64,000 nucleotides of DNA from Streptomyces violens (GTDB taxonomy: Bacteria > Actinomycetota > Actinomycetes > Streptomycetales > Streptomycetaceae): positions 124,001 through 188,000 of the forward strand of contig NZ_JOBH01000004.1 of NCBI RefSeq assembly GCF_000717745.1, read 5' to 3'. The notes beneath the pieces are model-generated. The model worked only from the letters and a program-made list of their open reading frames with translations. It ran no database searches and was not told the DNA's origin. Positions 52,470-60,565 of this stretch are shown one piece after another. The position numbers and the translations under genes were made by a program. Position 1 is the stretch's first letter; each line of letters starts with the position of its first letter.

Positions 52470-53138
52470 ATGACCTTCGAAGAATCGGTGTCCGTACCGG
52501 CCGGCGGCGCTGCCCTGACGGGCGACCTGCGGGTACCCGAACCGGCCCACGGGGTCGTCGTCTTCGCGCACGGCAGCGGGAGTTCCCGGCACAGCCCGCG
52601 CAACCGCGGCGTCGCCGCCTACCTGGAAGCATCCGGCCTGGGCACCCTGCTGATGGACCTGCTGACGGAAGAGGAGGACCGGGTCGACGAGGTGACCCGC
52701 GAGCACCGCTTCGACATCCCGCTGCTCGGCGAGCGGGTGGTCGCGGCGGTCGACTGGCTCGGCACCCACCCGGTCACCGAGCGGCTGCGGCCGCACCTCT
52801 TCGGCGCCAGTACGGGATCGGCCGCGGCCCTGGTGGCCGCCGCCGCCCGCCCCGAACGGGTGGCGTCGGTCGTCTCCCGCGGCGGCCGCCCCGACCTGGC
52901 GGGCGACGCACTCCAGCGAGTACAGGCTCCCGTCCTGCTGATCGTCGGCGGCCACGACGAATCCGTACTGGACCTGAACCGGCAGGCCGCCGCCGAGCTC
53001 TCCGCGCCGTGCCACCTTCACGTCGTCCCCGGCGCCACCCACCTCTTCCCGGAATCCGGTGCGCTCGACCAGGTCGCCGTCGCGGCACGGGACTGGTTCC
53101 TCGCCCCGGGGGAGGAACCGCGCGAGCTGGGCACCTGA
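52470..53138 (+). CDS. Dienelactone-hydrolase-like alpha/beta hydrolase
   Basis: A 222-residue alpha/beta hydrolase. The nucleophile elbow is FGASTGSAAALVAAA (Ser in GASTG), the acid is in GGHDES and the histidine in GATHLFPESG, completing a triad. VVVFAHGSGSSRHSPRNRG forms the oxyanion region. Its stop codon overlaps the next start (TGATG), so it is the first gene of an operon with an erythromycin-esterase-like protein and a phosphoribosyltransferase. The substrate is unknown; the family acts on dienelactones, esters or phosphoribosyl-linked lipids. Confidence 0.85.
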   Translation: MTFEESVSVPAGGAALTGDLRVPEPAHGVVVFAHGSGSSRHSPRNRGVAAYLEASGLGTLLMDLLTEEEDRVDEVTREHRFDIPLLGERVVAAVDWLGTHPVTERLRPHLFGASTGSAAALVAAAARPERVASVVSRGGRPDLAGDALQRVQAPVLLIVGGHDESVLDLNRQAAAELSAPCHLHVVPGATHLFPESGALDQVAVAARDWFLAPGEEPRELGT

Positions 53139-54475
53139 TGAGCACGGACCTCGCCGAGATCACCGCCCGCGCCCGGCCCCTGACCGGCCCCCAGTCACTG
53201 GACCCGCTGCTGGAGCGGATCGGCGACGCGCGGTACGTCCTGGTGGGCGAGGCGTCGCACGGTACGGCCGAGTTCTACCACTGGCGCGCCGAGCTGACCC
53301 GCCGTCTGATCACCGAGAAGGGCTTCTCCTTCGTCGCGGTGGAGGGCGACTGGCCGGACTGCCAGGACGTGCACTGCTCGGTCACCGGTGCGCCCGGCGC
53401 GCCCGCCGACCCGGCCGACGCGCTGGCGGAATTCCGCCGCTGGCCGGCCTGGATGTGGGCCAACACCGACGTGGCCCGCTTCGCCCGCTGGCTGCGCGCC
53501 CACAACGATGCGCTGCCGCCCGGCCGGCGCGTCGGCTTCTACGGACTGGACGTCTACAGCCTGTGGGAGTCCCTGGACGCCGTACTGGACCATCTGCGGG
53601 AGCACGACCCCGGGCAGGTGGAGCAGGCCCTGGAGGCGTACCGCTGCTTCGAGCCCTACGAGGAGGACCCGCAGAGCTATGCGCTGGCCACGCGCATGGT
53701 GCCCAGCGGCTGCGAGCCCGAGGTGATCCGGCTGCTGGTCGCGGTCCGCGAACGGGCGCAGCGGGCGAAGGCCGCGGACGGGAGCCTGGCCGACCTCGCG
53801 GCGCGGCAGAACGCCGAGGTACTGGCCGGGGCCGAACGGTACTACCGGGCGATGGTGCGCGGCGGCCCCGACTCGTGGAACGTGCGCGACCACCACATGG
53901 CGGACACCCTCGACCGCCTGATGGCCCATCACGGCCCGGACGCCAAGGCGGTGGTGTGGGAACACAACACACACGTCGGGGACGCCCGCGCCACCGACAT
54001 GGCCGAGGCGGGGCTGGTCAACGTCGGGCAGCTGGTGCGCGAGCGACATGCGGCCGACGGCGTGGTCCTCATCGGATTCGGGTCCTACGAGGGCACGGTG
54101 ACGACGGGCGAGAGCTGGGGCGCCCCGCCGCAGACCATGACGGTGCCCGCCGCCCGGCCCGGCAGTACCGAGGAGCTGCTGCACCGGGCCCTGCCCGGCG
54201 GCGCGGCGCTCTTCCTGCTCACCCCGGCGCCCGGCACGCCCGGCGAACAGCCGGCCGCGGGCCCCGGCCATTGGACGCGGCTGCCGCGCGACCACCGGGC
54301 CATCGGCGTGGTCTACCGCCCGGAGCGCGAGAAGTGGGGCAACTATGTCCCGACCGTGCTCGACGAGCGGTACGACGCGTTCCTCTTCCTGGACGCCACC
54401 CGGGCGCTCACCCCGCTGCCCCGGCAGCACCCGGCCGATACCGGCGAGGAGGAGACCTGGCCCACCGGCCAATGA
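53138..54475 (+). CDS. Erythromycin-esterase-superfamily protein
   Basis: A 445-residue member of the Ere superfamily. Glu38 and His41 (GEASHGTAEF) and Glu69 (VEGDWPD) keep the spacing of the catalytic residues in EreC (Glu43, His46, Glu74), and the late VVWEHNTHVGDAR supplies the fourth. Chromosomal members of this group, such as the C-terminal part of Mycobacterium tuberculosis Rv2030c, are tied to phosphoribosyltransferases and are not macrolide-resistance genes. Here it is flanked by a hydrolase and a phosphoribosyltransferase in one operon. It is therefore more likely a stress-linked hydrolase; resistance cannot be claimed. Confidence 0.85.
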   Translation: MSTDLAEITARARPLTGPQSLDPLLERIGDARYVLVGEASHGTAEFYHWRAELTRRLITEKGFSFVAVEGDWPDCQDVHCSVTGAPGAPADPADALAEFRRWPAWMWANTDVARFARWLRAHNDALPPGRRVGFYGLDVYSLWESLDAVLDHLREHDPGQVEQALEAYRCFEPYEEDPQSYALATRMVPSGCEPEVIRLLVAVRERAQRAKAADGSLADLAARQNAEVLAGAERYYRAMVRGGPDSWNVRDHHMADTLDRLMAHHGPDAKAVVWEHNTHVGDARATDMAEAGLVNVGQLVRERHAADGVVLIGFGSYEGTVTTGESWGAPPQTMTVPAARPGSTEELLHRALPGGAALFLLTPAPGTPGEQPAAGPGHWTRLPRDHRAIGVVYRPEREKWGNYVPTVLDERYDAFLFLDATRALTPLPRQHPADTGEEETWPTGQ

Positions 54476-54526
54476 CCGCTCGTCACCCACCTAGTCCGAC
54501 CGCCTCAGTCGTCAAGGAGACAGCCA

Positions 54527-55180
54527 ATGCGCTTCACGGACCGAAGAGACGCCGGCCGGCAGCTCGCGCAGCGGCTGCGGCAGCACCTCACGGTGGACCG
54601 GCCCGACGCGCCGGACGGGCCCCTCGTACTGGCCCTGCCGCGCGGCGGGGTGCCCGTAGCCGCCGAGATCGCCCGCGACCTGGGTGCGCCGCTGGACGTC
54701 TTCATCGCCCGCAAGATCGGCGCCCCGGGCCAGCGTGAACTGGCCGTCGGCGCCCTCGCGGGCGAGGACCCACCGGTCTTCGACCGCCGCGCCCTGCAGT
54801 TCCTCGGCCTGGCCGAGGACGAGCTGGCCGCCGACGTCGCCCGCGAGCGCACCGAACTGCACCGCCGCGAGGACCTCTACCGCGGCAAACGCCCCGAACT
54901 CGTCCTCACCGGCCGCACGGTGATCCTCGTCGACGACGGCCTGGCCACCGGCATGACGGCCACGGCAGCCCTGCGCAATCTGCGCCGCCGCGGCCCCGCT
55001 CGCGTCGTCCTCGCCGTACCGGTCGCCTCCCCGACCACCGCCGCCGCGCTGTCCCAGGAGGCCGACGAGGTCGTCTGTCTGAGCAAGCCCCCGGACTTCC
55101 GCGCGGTCGGCGAGTGGTACGAGGACTTCACCCAGGTCTCGGACGAGCACGTCATCGAAGCGCTGCGGGCGGCCACATGA
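54527..55180 (+). CDS. Phosphoribosyltransferase family protein
   Basis: A 217-residue protein of the type I phosphoribosyltransferase fold. The PRPP motif VILVDDGLATGMTA (about 129-142) and the N-terminal LALPRGGVPVAAEIARDL are clear. ATG 54527 has AAGGAG. It is the third gene of the hydrolase/Ere-like unit. M. tuberculosis Rv2030c fuses the same two activities, which supports a shared role; the base or substrate is unknown. Its 3' end overlaps the convergent acyl-CoA-dehydrogenase-like gene by 29 bp. Confidence 0.88.
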   Translation: MRFTDRRDAGRQLAQRLRQHLTVDRPDAPDGPLVLALPRGGVPVAAEIARDLGAPLDVFIARKIGAPGQRELAVGALAGEDPPVFDRRALQFLGLAEDELAADVARERTELHRREDLYRGKRPELVLTGRTVILVDDGLATGMTATAALRNLRRRGPARVVLAVPVASPTTAAALSQEADEVVCLSKPPDFRAVGEWYEDFTQVSDEHVIEALRAAT

Positions 55181-56459
55181 GGTCGGCGCGTGCGCCGTTG
55201 AGGTAGTGGGCGCCGATGTCCCGGAGGCGGTGAGCGGGGGAGCTGCGGGTGGTGAGGGCGCGGGCGTTGCGCCAGAAGCGGTCGAACCCGGGGTCGGTCG
55301 CGGGGGAGTGGGCCGGGGTTCCGGCGGTGAGTTCGAGGACGCGTGTGGTGATGTGCAGCGCCGACTCGGTGGCGACGGCCTCGGCGGCGGCCACGAGGAA
55401 GGCGATCTCCGCGCGTTCGTCGGGGCCGAGCCCCGGGCCGATCAGGAGACCCTGCGCCATCGCGTCCGTCGCGTGGCCGACGACGGACGACGCGCTGTGT
55501 GCCGAGGTCGCCAACTCGCCGTAGGCGAGCAGCAGATAGGGGTCCTCGCCGGGCGCCGTCGCGTACTCGCCGCTGCCGGTGTCGGTGTACGGATGGACGC
55601 CCGGCGCCACCCGGCTGATGTCCCGCGCCTCGGCCAGGGCACCCTCGGCATTGCCCAGCCCGACGTGCAGCAGGATGAGGCGGAGGGCGAGCGGGGCGAG
55701 CGCGGTGTAGGGGGAGACGGTGTACTCGTCGCCCGGGACGGTGCCGAGCACCTGCCCGGCCGCCACCGGCACGTCCTCGAAGCCCACGGTGGCGGCCCCG
55801 GTGAGCCGCTGGCCGAGCCGCCCTTCGGGAGCCTCCGGACACACGGTGGTGAACGCCGGGTCCACGACCACGATCACCGACTCGCCACTGTCGGCATGCA
55901 CTGCCGACAGGAGGAGCCGATCGGCGACACCCGCGCCGGCAGCAAGGCCACGCTGCCCATTCAGTACGTACTTCCGCCCCGCCTTCTTCCCCACGGGCGT
56001 GAGCAGCAGCCCGGCACCGGCCGGTGTGCCGGGCGCCTCGGTGCTGCCGGCCCAGAGCCACCGCTCGCGCGCCGCCCGGGACTCGACGCGGGCTGCGTGC
56101 TCCGGCGAGCCGAAGAGCCGCGGGCCCCAGGACAACACGTAGTGGCGGGCGAGGAGTTCGGCGACGGAACTGTCGGCCGCCGCGATCTCCCGTACGGCAG
56201 CGCACGCGGTACCCCAGTCGGTGCCGCGCCCGCCCGGGCCGGGTGGCGCGAGGAAGCCCGGCAGTCCGGCCTCGCGCAGCCGGGAGACCTCCTCGAACGG
56301 CGGCTTGCCCGCCCGGTCCCGGGCGCTCGCGTCGACGGCGAGGTCGTCGGCGAGCTCCCGGACGGCGCGCGGCCAGATGCCGTCGCCGTCCTGCTGCCCG
56401 GTGGCCGGCGGCGGCGCGACGGCACACCGGGCGGAGTACGGAGCCATCGCGCCGGTCAC
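55152..56459 (-). CDS. Acyl-CoA-dehydrogenase-fold protein (DszC/SfnB-like)
   Basis: A protein of about 435 residues with the acyl-CoA-dehydrogenase fold. REAGLPGFLAPPGPGGRG, HYVLSWGPRLFGSPEHAARV and LNGQRGLAAGAGVADRLLLS in this order are more like flavin-dependent sulfur/nitrogen monooxygenases of the DszC/SfnB group than fatty-acid dehydrogenases; the dehydrogenase catalytic-base motif is not obvious. The gene is coupled to TauE (GTGA), so a role in organosulfur use is plausible. Starts: GTG 56459 (coupled) or ATG 56447. Confidence 0.75.
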   Translation of the reverse strand: MTGAMAPYSARCAVAPPPATGQQDGDGIWPRAVRELADDLAVDASARDRAGKPPFEEVSRLREAGLPGFLAPPGPGGRGTDWGTACAAVREIAAADSSVAELLARHYVLSWGPRLFGSPEHAARVESRAARERWLWAGSTEAPGTPAGAGLLLTPVGKKAGRKYVLNGQRGLAAGAGVADRLLLSAVHADSGESVIVVVDPAFTTVCPEAPEGRLGQRLTGAATVGFEDVPVAAGQVLGTVPGDEYTVSPYTALAPLALRLILLHVGLGNAEGALAEARDISRVAPGVHPYTDTGSGEYATAPGEDPYLLLAYGELATSAHSASSVVGHATDAMAQGLLIGPGLGPDERAEIAFLVAAAEAVATESALHITTRVLELTAGTPAHSPATDPGFDRFWRNARALTTRSSPAHRLRDIGAHYLNGARADLMWPPAALR

Positions 56460-57421
56460 CGTCCCGTCGTCGTACCGGCTTCGGCGGGCCGGACATCCGC
56501 CGTGTCCACCGCTTCCTTCGCGTCCGCCGTGTCGGCCGCGGGCCGAGGTGCGGTCGATGCGGTACGGCGGTGCTCCTTGACCGAGTACCCGACGGCGGCC
56601 GCCCACAGCGCGTAGACCAGGCCGTACACCGTCCACTGGACCGCGTCACCGGCGCCGAGCCAGTCGCTCCGCAGCAGGGTGCGGATGTTGGTGAGCACGA
56701 TGAGTCCACCGACCGCGGAGCCGAGGATGCGCGGCGGTACGTGGCGGACCAGCCAGGCGGCGATCGGCGCGGCGACGATCCCGCCGGCCAGCAGGGCCAC
56801 GGCCCAGAGCCAGTTGACGCCCTCGGAGCCGAGGCCGACGAGGAAGCCGAGGCTGGCCGCGACCGCCACCAGGAACTCGCTGGTGTCGATGGAGCCGATG
56901 ACCTTACGGGGTTCGAGGCGGCCGCTGGCCAGGATCGCCGGCGTGCCGACCGGCCCCCAGCCGCCGCCCCCGGTGGCGTCCAGGAAGCCCGCGACCAGCC
57001 CGAGCGGGGACAGGAACCGCTTGCGCAGCGGCTTGTCGAGGTTCCCGGTGGGCAGCCCGGAGAGGGTGAACCGGGTCAGCACGTACAGGCCGAGCCCCAG
57101 CAGGAGGAGGGCCATCACCGGCTCCGCGAGCTCGGTGGAGAGCGCGGAGAGGAAGGTCGCGCCCGCGAAGGCGCCGACGGCCCCGGGGATACCGATCTTC
57201 AGCACGACGCGCCAGTCGACGTTGCCGAAGCGCCAGTGCGCCGCACCCGAGGCGAGGGTGGTGCCGATCTCGGCGAGATGGACGGTGGCCGACGCGGCCG
57301 CGGGGTTGGTGCCCACGGCGAGCAGCAGGGTCGTGGAGGTGACGCCATAGGCCATGCCCAGGCTGCCGTCCACGAGTTGGGCCCCGAGCCCGGCCAAGGC
57401 CAACAGGATCAGCGTACGCAC
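56456..57421 (-). CDS. TauE/SafE-family sulfite or organosulfonate exporter
   Basis: A 321-residue membrane protein with about eight segments in two similar halves, as in TauE/SafE anion exporters. GAQLVDGSLGMAYGVTSTTL and VAGFLDATGGGGWGPVGTP are the paired family motifs. The C-terminal tail (about 280-321) is acidic and cytoplasmic. It probably exports sulfite or a sulfonate and protects the cell from it. GTG 57421 has GAGGTAG upstream. It is first in an operon with a DszC-like protein, 140 bp after the Rrf2 gene on the same strand. Confidence 0.87.
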   Translation of the reverse strand: MRTLILLALAGLGAQLVDGSLGMAYGVTSTTLLLAVGTNPAAASATVHLAEIGTTLASGAAHWRFGNVDWRVVLKIGIPGAVGAFAGATFLSALSTELAEPVMALLLLGLGLYVLTRFTLSGLPTGNLDKPLRKRFLSPLGLVAGFLDATGGGGWGPVGTPAILASGRLEPRKVIGSIDTSEFLVAVAASLGFLVGLGSEGVNWLWAVALLAGGIVAAPIAAWLVRHVPPRILGSAVGGLIVLTNIRTLLRSDWLGAGDAVQWTVYGLVYALWAAAVGYSVKEHRRTASTAPRPAADTADAKEAVDTADVRPAEAGTTTGR

Positions 57422-57436
57422 GGCTACCTCACAGAT

Positions 57437-57466
57437 TCCCTATGTTTCCCACTGGATTGGTAGGGA
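57437..57466. promoter_or_regulatory. TCCCTA/TAGGGA inverted half-sites before TauE
   Basis: TCCCTA (57437-57442) and TAGGGA (57461-57466) are inverted half-sites in the 140-bp TauE promoter region; a candidate Rrf2 site. A GTCTC/GAGAC dyad lies at 57522-57538. Confidence 0.35.
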
Positions 57467-57561
57467 TACTGGACGCGAAAGTCTTCAGTAGCAAGGGGCT
57501 GTTCACTTTATGGACTGACGAGTCTCTCTATATGAGACGACGTGCGCCGCTTGCAGACCCC

Positions 57562-58020
57562 TCAGGGGTTCGTCCACGCCTCCGGCGACTCGGTCAACCC
57601 CAGTACTTCCGGCGGGAGTTGGGCCGACGCGACGTCGGCCAGGGATACCCCGTCCAGGATCTGACGGACGTTGGCGCGCAGCGCGACCCAGAGCGGCAGC
57701 AGTGACTCAGCGGGGCCGGTGTACGACAACTCCGGCGGCCGGACACCGCGCACCGACACCAGCGGCCCCTCCACCGCGCGGATGACCTCCGCGATGCTGA
57801 TCTCCCCGGCTGGCCTGGCCAGCCGGTAACCGCCGTTGCCACCGCGCTGGCTGCGGACCAGCCCGCTGCGGCGCATGTCGTTCAGGATGCCTTCGAGAAA
57901 CTTGTGCGGGATCTCCTGGGCGGCGGCGATGGCCTCGGCCTTCAGCGGGCAGTCGTCGGTGGATACGGCGAGCTGCAGCGCGGCCCGTACCGAGTAGTCC
58001 GCCCTGGCTGAGATGCGCAT
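57562..58020 (-). CDS. Rrf2-family regulator without Fe-S cysteines
   Basis: A 152-residue winged-helix regulator (MRISARADYSVRAALQLAVS, IPHKFLEGILNDMRRSGLVR, GGNGGYRLARPAGEISIAEV). Only one cysteine (DDCPLK) is present, so the three-cysteine cluster site of IscR/NsrR/RsrR is missing. Cluster-free members such as CymR control sulfur and cysteine genes. It lies upstream of TauE and a DszC-like gene, fitting that role. ATG 58020 has no ribosome site; a GATAAT box lies 6 nt upstream. Confidence 0.87.
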   Translation of the reverse strand: MRISARADYSVRAALQLAVSTDDCPLKAEAIAAAQEIPHKFLEGILNDMRRSGLVRSQRGGNGGYRLARPAGEISIAEVIRAVEGPLVSVRGVRPPELSYTGPAESLLPLWVALRANVRQILDGVSLADVASAQLPPEVLGLTESPEAWTNP

Positions 58021-58032
58021 ACCCGCATTATC
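58021..58032 (-). promoter_or_regulatory. Probable leaderless promoter of the Rrf2 gene
   Basis: On the minus strand GATAAT (58032-58027) is followed by 6 nt and then ATG 58020. Confidence 0.45.
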
Positions 58033-58089
58033 CCGCACGGCCGGAGGCGCGCCGGGCGGCCCGTCGCCGGTGTGGGGCGCCCCGCGTCC

Positions 58090-58101
58090 TACGATCGCTG
58101 G
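58090..58101 (+). promoter_or_regulatory. Probable leaderless promoter of the methyltransferase gene
   Basis: TACGAT (58090-58095) is followed by 6 nt and GTG 58102; no ribosome site is present. Confidence 0.5.
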
Positions 58102-58902
58102 GTGGCGCATGCGAACGATGACGGATACCTCCTCGACAACCAGCAGTCCGAGGCGGGACAGCGCTTCGACGCGCTGTCCGAGCTCTTCGACCCGGTCACC
58201 TTCCGGCACCTGACGGCCGTGGGCGTGGCCGAGGGCTGGCACTGCTGGGAGGTCGGGGCCGGCAGCCCCGCCGTCCCGGCCTGGCTGGCCGCGCGGACCG
58301 GGCCGGCCGGCCGCGTACTGGCCACCGACATCGATACGTCCTGGATGCCACCGGACGCCGCGTTCGAGGTGGTGCGGCACGACGTGGGGACGGAGGAGCC
58401 GCCGACCGGACCGTTCGACCTGGTGCACGCCCGGCTGGTCCTCGTGCACGTACCCGAGCGCGCGGCCGCCCTCGAAGCGATGGTGCGCGCACTGCGGCCG
58501 GGCGGCTTGCTCGTACTGGAGGACGCCGACCCGGCGCTGCAGCCGCTGAGCTGCCCGGACGAATACGGGCCCGAGCAGCGGCTGGCCAACCGTATGCGGC
58601 GCGGCTTCCGCGAACTGCTCGCGCGGCGCGGCGCGGACCTGGCGTTCGGCCGCACCCTGCCGCGGCTGCTGCGCGAGTCGGGCCTCACCGAGGTCGCGGC
58701 CGACGCGTACTTCCCCATCGCCTCGCCGGCCTGCAGCGCCCTGGAGGCCGCGACGGTACGGCAGCTCCGCGACCGCCTGACCGACGCGGGACTCGCCACC
58801 GACGAGGAGATCGAGACCCACCTCGCGAACATCGCCACCGGCGAACTCGACCTGACAACGGCACCGCTGATCTCGGCGTGGGGGCGCAAGCCGACCGGCT
58901 AA
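58102..58902 (+). CDS. SAM-dependent methyltransferase
   Basis: A 266-residue class I methyltransferase. Motif I is CWEVGAGSPAVPAWLA, an AdoMet-binding loop with Ser-Pro instead of the usual Gly-x-Gly; motif II is VLATDIDTSW and motif III/post-I is GPFDLVHARLVLVHVPERAA with ALRPGGLLVLED. The acceptor is not predictable. GTG 58102 is chosen because a leaderless-type TACGAT box lies 6 nt before it and the upstream extension is unsupported. Its last 4 bp overlap the convergent kinase gene. Confidence 0.85.
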   Translation: MAHANDDGYLLDNQQSEAGQRFDALSELFDPVTFRHLTAVGVAEGWHCWEVGAGSPAVPAWLAARTGPAGRVLATDIDTSWMPPDAAFEVVRHDVGTEEPPTGPFDLVHARLVLVHVPERAAALEAMVRALRPGGLLVLEDADPALQPLSCPDEYGPEQRLANRMRRGFRELLARRGADLAFGRTLPRLLRESGLTEVAADAYFPIASPACSALEAATVRQLRDRLTDAGLATDEEIETHLANIATGELDLTTAPLISAWGRKPTG

Positions 58903-59801
58903 GCGCTGGTACCGCCGTGGCGGCGTGCGTGGTCGGTCAGGAGCTCCTCGATGACATGCCGGGCGATGGCCGCCATGACCGGATTCGTGACCCGGTAGTA
59001 CCGCAGCTCGGCGAGGGCGACCGACAGCGCCCAGCCGCGCCCCCGCGCCCAGGCCGCGTCGTCGGCCGCGACGGCGGTACGGAAGACGTCGCGCGCGTCG
59101 GCGGGCAGGAGGTACCACGCCGCGATCAGGTCGACCGCCGCGTCGCCCAGTCCCAGGCACCCGAAGTCGATGACGGCGCTCAGCCGCCCGTCCTCGACCA
59201 GGACGTTCCCCGGCTGCAGATCCGCGTGGATCCACACCGCGGGCCCGTCCGGCGCGGGCGCCCGCAGCGCCTCCTCCCACGCGGCGACCGCCGTCTCCGT
59301 ATCGATGACCCCGCGCAGCGCTTCCACATCACCACGCGTCGCGGCGTCCCGCGCCGCCAGGGGCTCACTGCGATAGGAGGGCGGCCCACCGACGGTGTCG
59401 ATCCGGCGCAGCGCACCGACGAACTCGGCCAGGTCCTTGGCGAAGAGGCCCGAATCGTGCCCGAGTCCAGGGGTGGACTCGGTGCGGCCCGGGAGCCACC
59501 GGTAGACGGACCAGTGCCAGGGATACCCCTCGCCCGGCACCCCCTTGCCCAGCGGTACCGGAACGGCGACCGGCAGCCGCGGGGCGAGCCGCGGCAGCCA
59601 CCGGTGCTCCTTCGCGACATCGTCGGCGGAACCCGCGGCGCGCGGCAGCCGCACGACCATGTCCCCGCCGAGCCGGTACATGGCATTGGACGTACCCGCC
59701 GAATCCACCGGCTCGACGGCAAGCCCCGCCCACCGCGGGAACTGCGCACCGACCAGCCGCCGCACGAGCCCCACATCGATCCCGCCCCCGCCGTCCCGCA
59801 T
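58899..59801 (-). CDS. Aminoglycoside-phosphotransferase-like kinase
   Basis: A 300-residue protein kinase-fold phosphotransferase of the APH superfamily. The catalytic loop WIHADLQPGNVLVEDG and the metal-binding DFGCLGLGD motif are intact, with nucleotide-loop SNAMYRLGGDMVVRLPR near the N-terminus. Many chromosomal APH-like kinases act on small metabolites, so antibiotic resistance cannot be claimed. ATG 59801 has GAGGGGGG upstream. It is convergent with the methyltransferase gene. Confidence 0.85.
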   Translation of the reverse strand: MRDGGGGIDVGLVRRLVGAQFPRWAGLAVEPVDSAGTSNAMYRLGGDMVVRLPRAAGSADDVAKEHRWLPRLAPRLPVAVPVPLGKGVPGEGYPWHWSVYRWLPGRTESTPGLGHDSGLFAKDLAEFVGALRRIDTVGGPPSYRSEPLAARDAATRGDVEALRGVIDTETAVAAWEEALRAPAPDGPAVWIHADLQPGNVLVEDGRLSAVIDFGCLGLGDAAVDLIAAWYLLPADARDVFRTAVAADDAAWARGRGWALSVALAELRYYRVTNPVMAAIARHVIEELLTDHARRHGGTSA

Positions 59802-59930
59802 GCGCCCCCCTCGGGCTTCACCGATATCGCCAATACCGCCGACGGCAATGGCAGCGCTGCCCGCCCCGAATCGTCAACTCATTTGCCCGGGGCGGGAATC
59901 GAGGTGGCTTCCCGCCGCGTTCGGCCAACT

Positions 59931-60428
59931 ATGTCAACGTCAGAGATCGATGCCCTCGTGTTCGATGTACTCGGCACGCTCGTCGACGAGCCCGCCGGTA
60001 TCCGCGCCGGCATCCGCGCACTCGACCCGTCGCTCGACGAGCCCAGGATCGAGCAGCTGTTGGCACTGTGGCAGCAGCACATCGAACGCGAGCAGCGTCG
60101 CATCCTCGACGGCGCCCGCCCCTACCTCACCAGCGACGCCCTCGACCTGGAAGCCGCCCGGCTCGTCGCCGACGCCGCCGGAGTCGACGACCCGGCCGCC
60201 GTGGCGGCGCTGGCCCGCTCGGTTCGCCGGCTCCCACCGTGGCCCGACACCGTGACGGGCCTCGCCTTGGTCGCCGCCCACGCCTGGGACCTGCGCGCAG
60301 CGCAGCACCACGGCCTGCGCACCGCCTGCATCGCCCGCCCCGTAGGCGACCCGCCCACCCCCTCGGACCGATTCGACCTCCACGCCGCCGACCTGCCCGA
60401 CCTGGCCGACCAACTCGGCAACGCCTAG
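59931..60428 (+). pseudogene. Haloacid dehalogenase (type II) relic with an internal deletion
   Basis: The frame encodes 165 residues beginning like an L-2-haloacid dehalogenase: nucleophile motif FDVLGTLVDE (Asp12), the cap helices and WPDTVTGLAL. The chain then jumps directly to VAAHAWDLRAAQHHGLRTAC, which in full-length proteins (about 220-230 residues) follows some 60 residues later. The lost part should hold the second motif (Ser/Thr-Asn) and the catalytic Lys. The deletion is in frame, so a protein could still be made, but it should be inactive. No ribosome site is evident before ATG 59931. Confidence 0.75.
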
Positions 60429-60565
60429 CCCCGGCCCGGCCCTCGTAGGCCAGGTGACCGGGCGAGCGCTGCAACCTCACCCGGTTGGTGGATTCCGCCG
60501 GTGCACCGGCCAACACTCGTGGAGGGACAGAGCCACGCGGCAGCCACGTGAAGCACACTGGCCGC

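Noticed and set aside
53138..54475. Macrolide-resistance gene
   Set aside because: The Ere-like catalytic residues are present, but the operon with a hydrolase and phosphoribosyltransferase matches housekeeping or stress relatives, so resistance is not supported.
58899..59801. Aminoglycoside-resistance kinase
   Set aside because: The APH fold is clear, but many chromosomal members act on other substrates and no resistance context is present.
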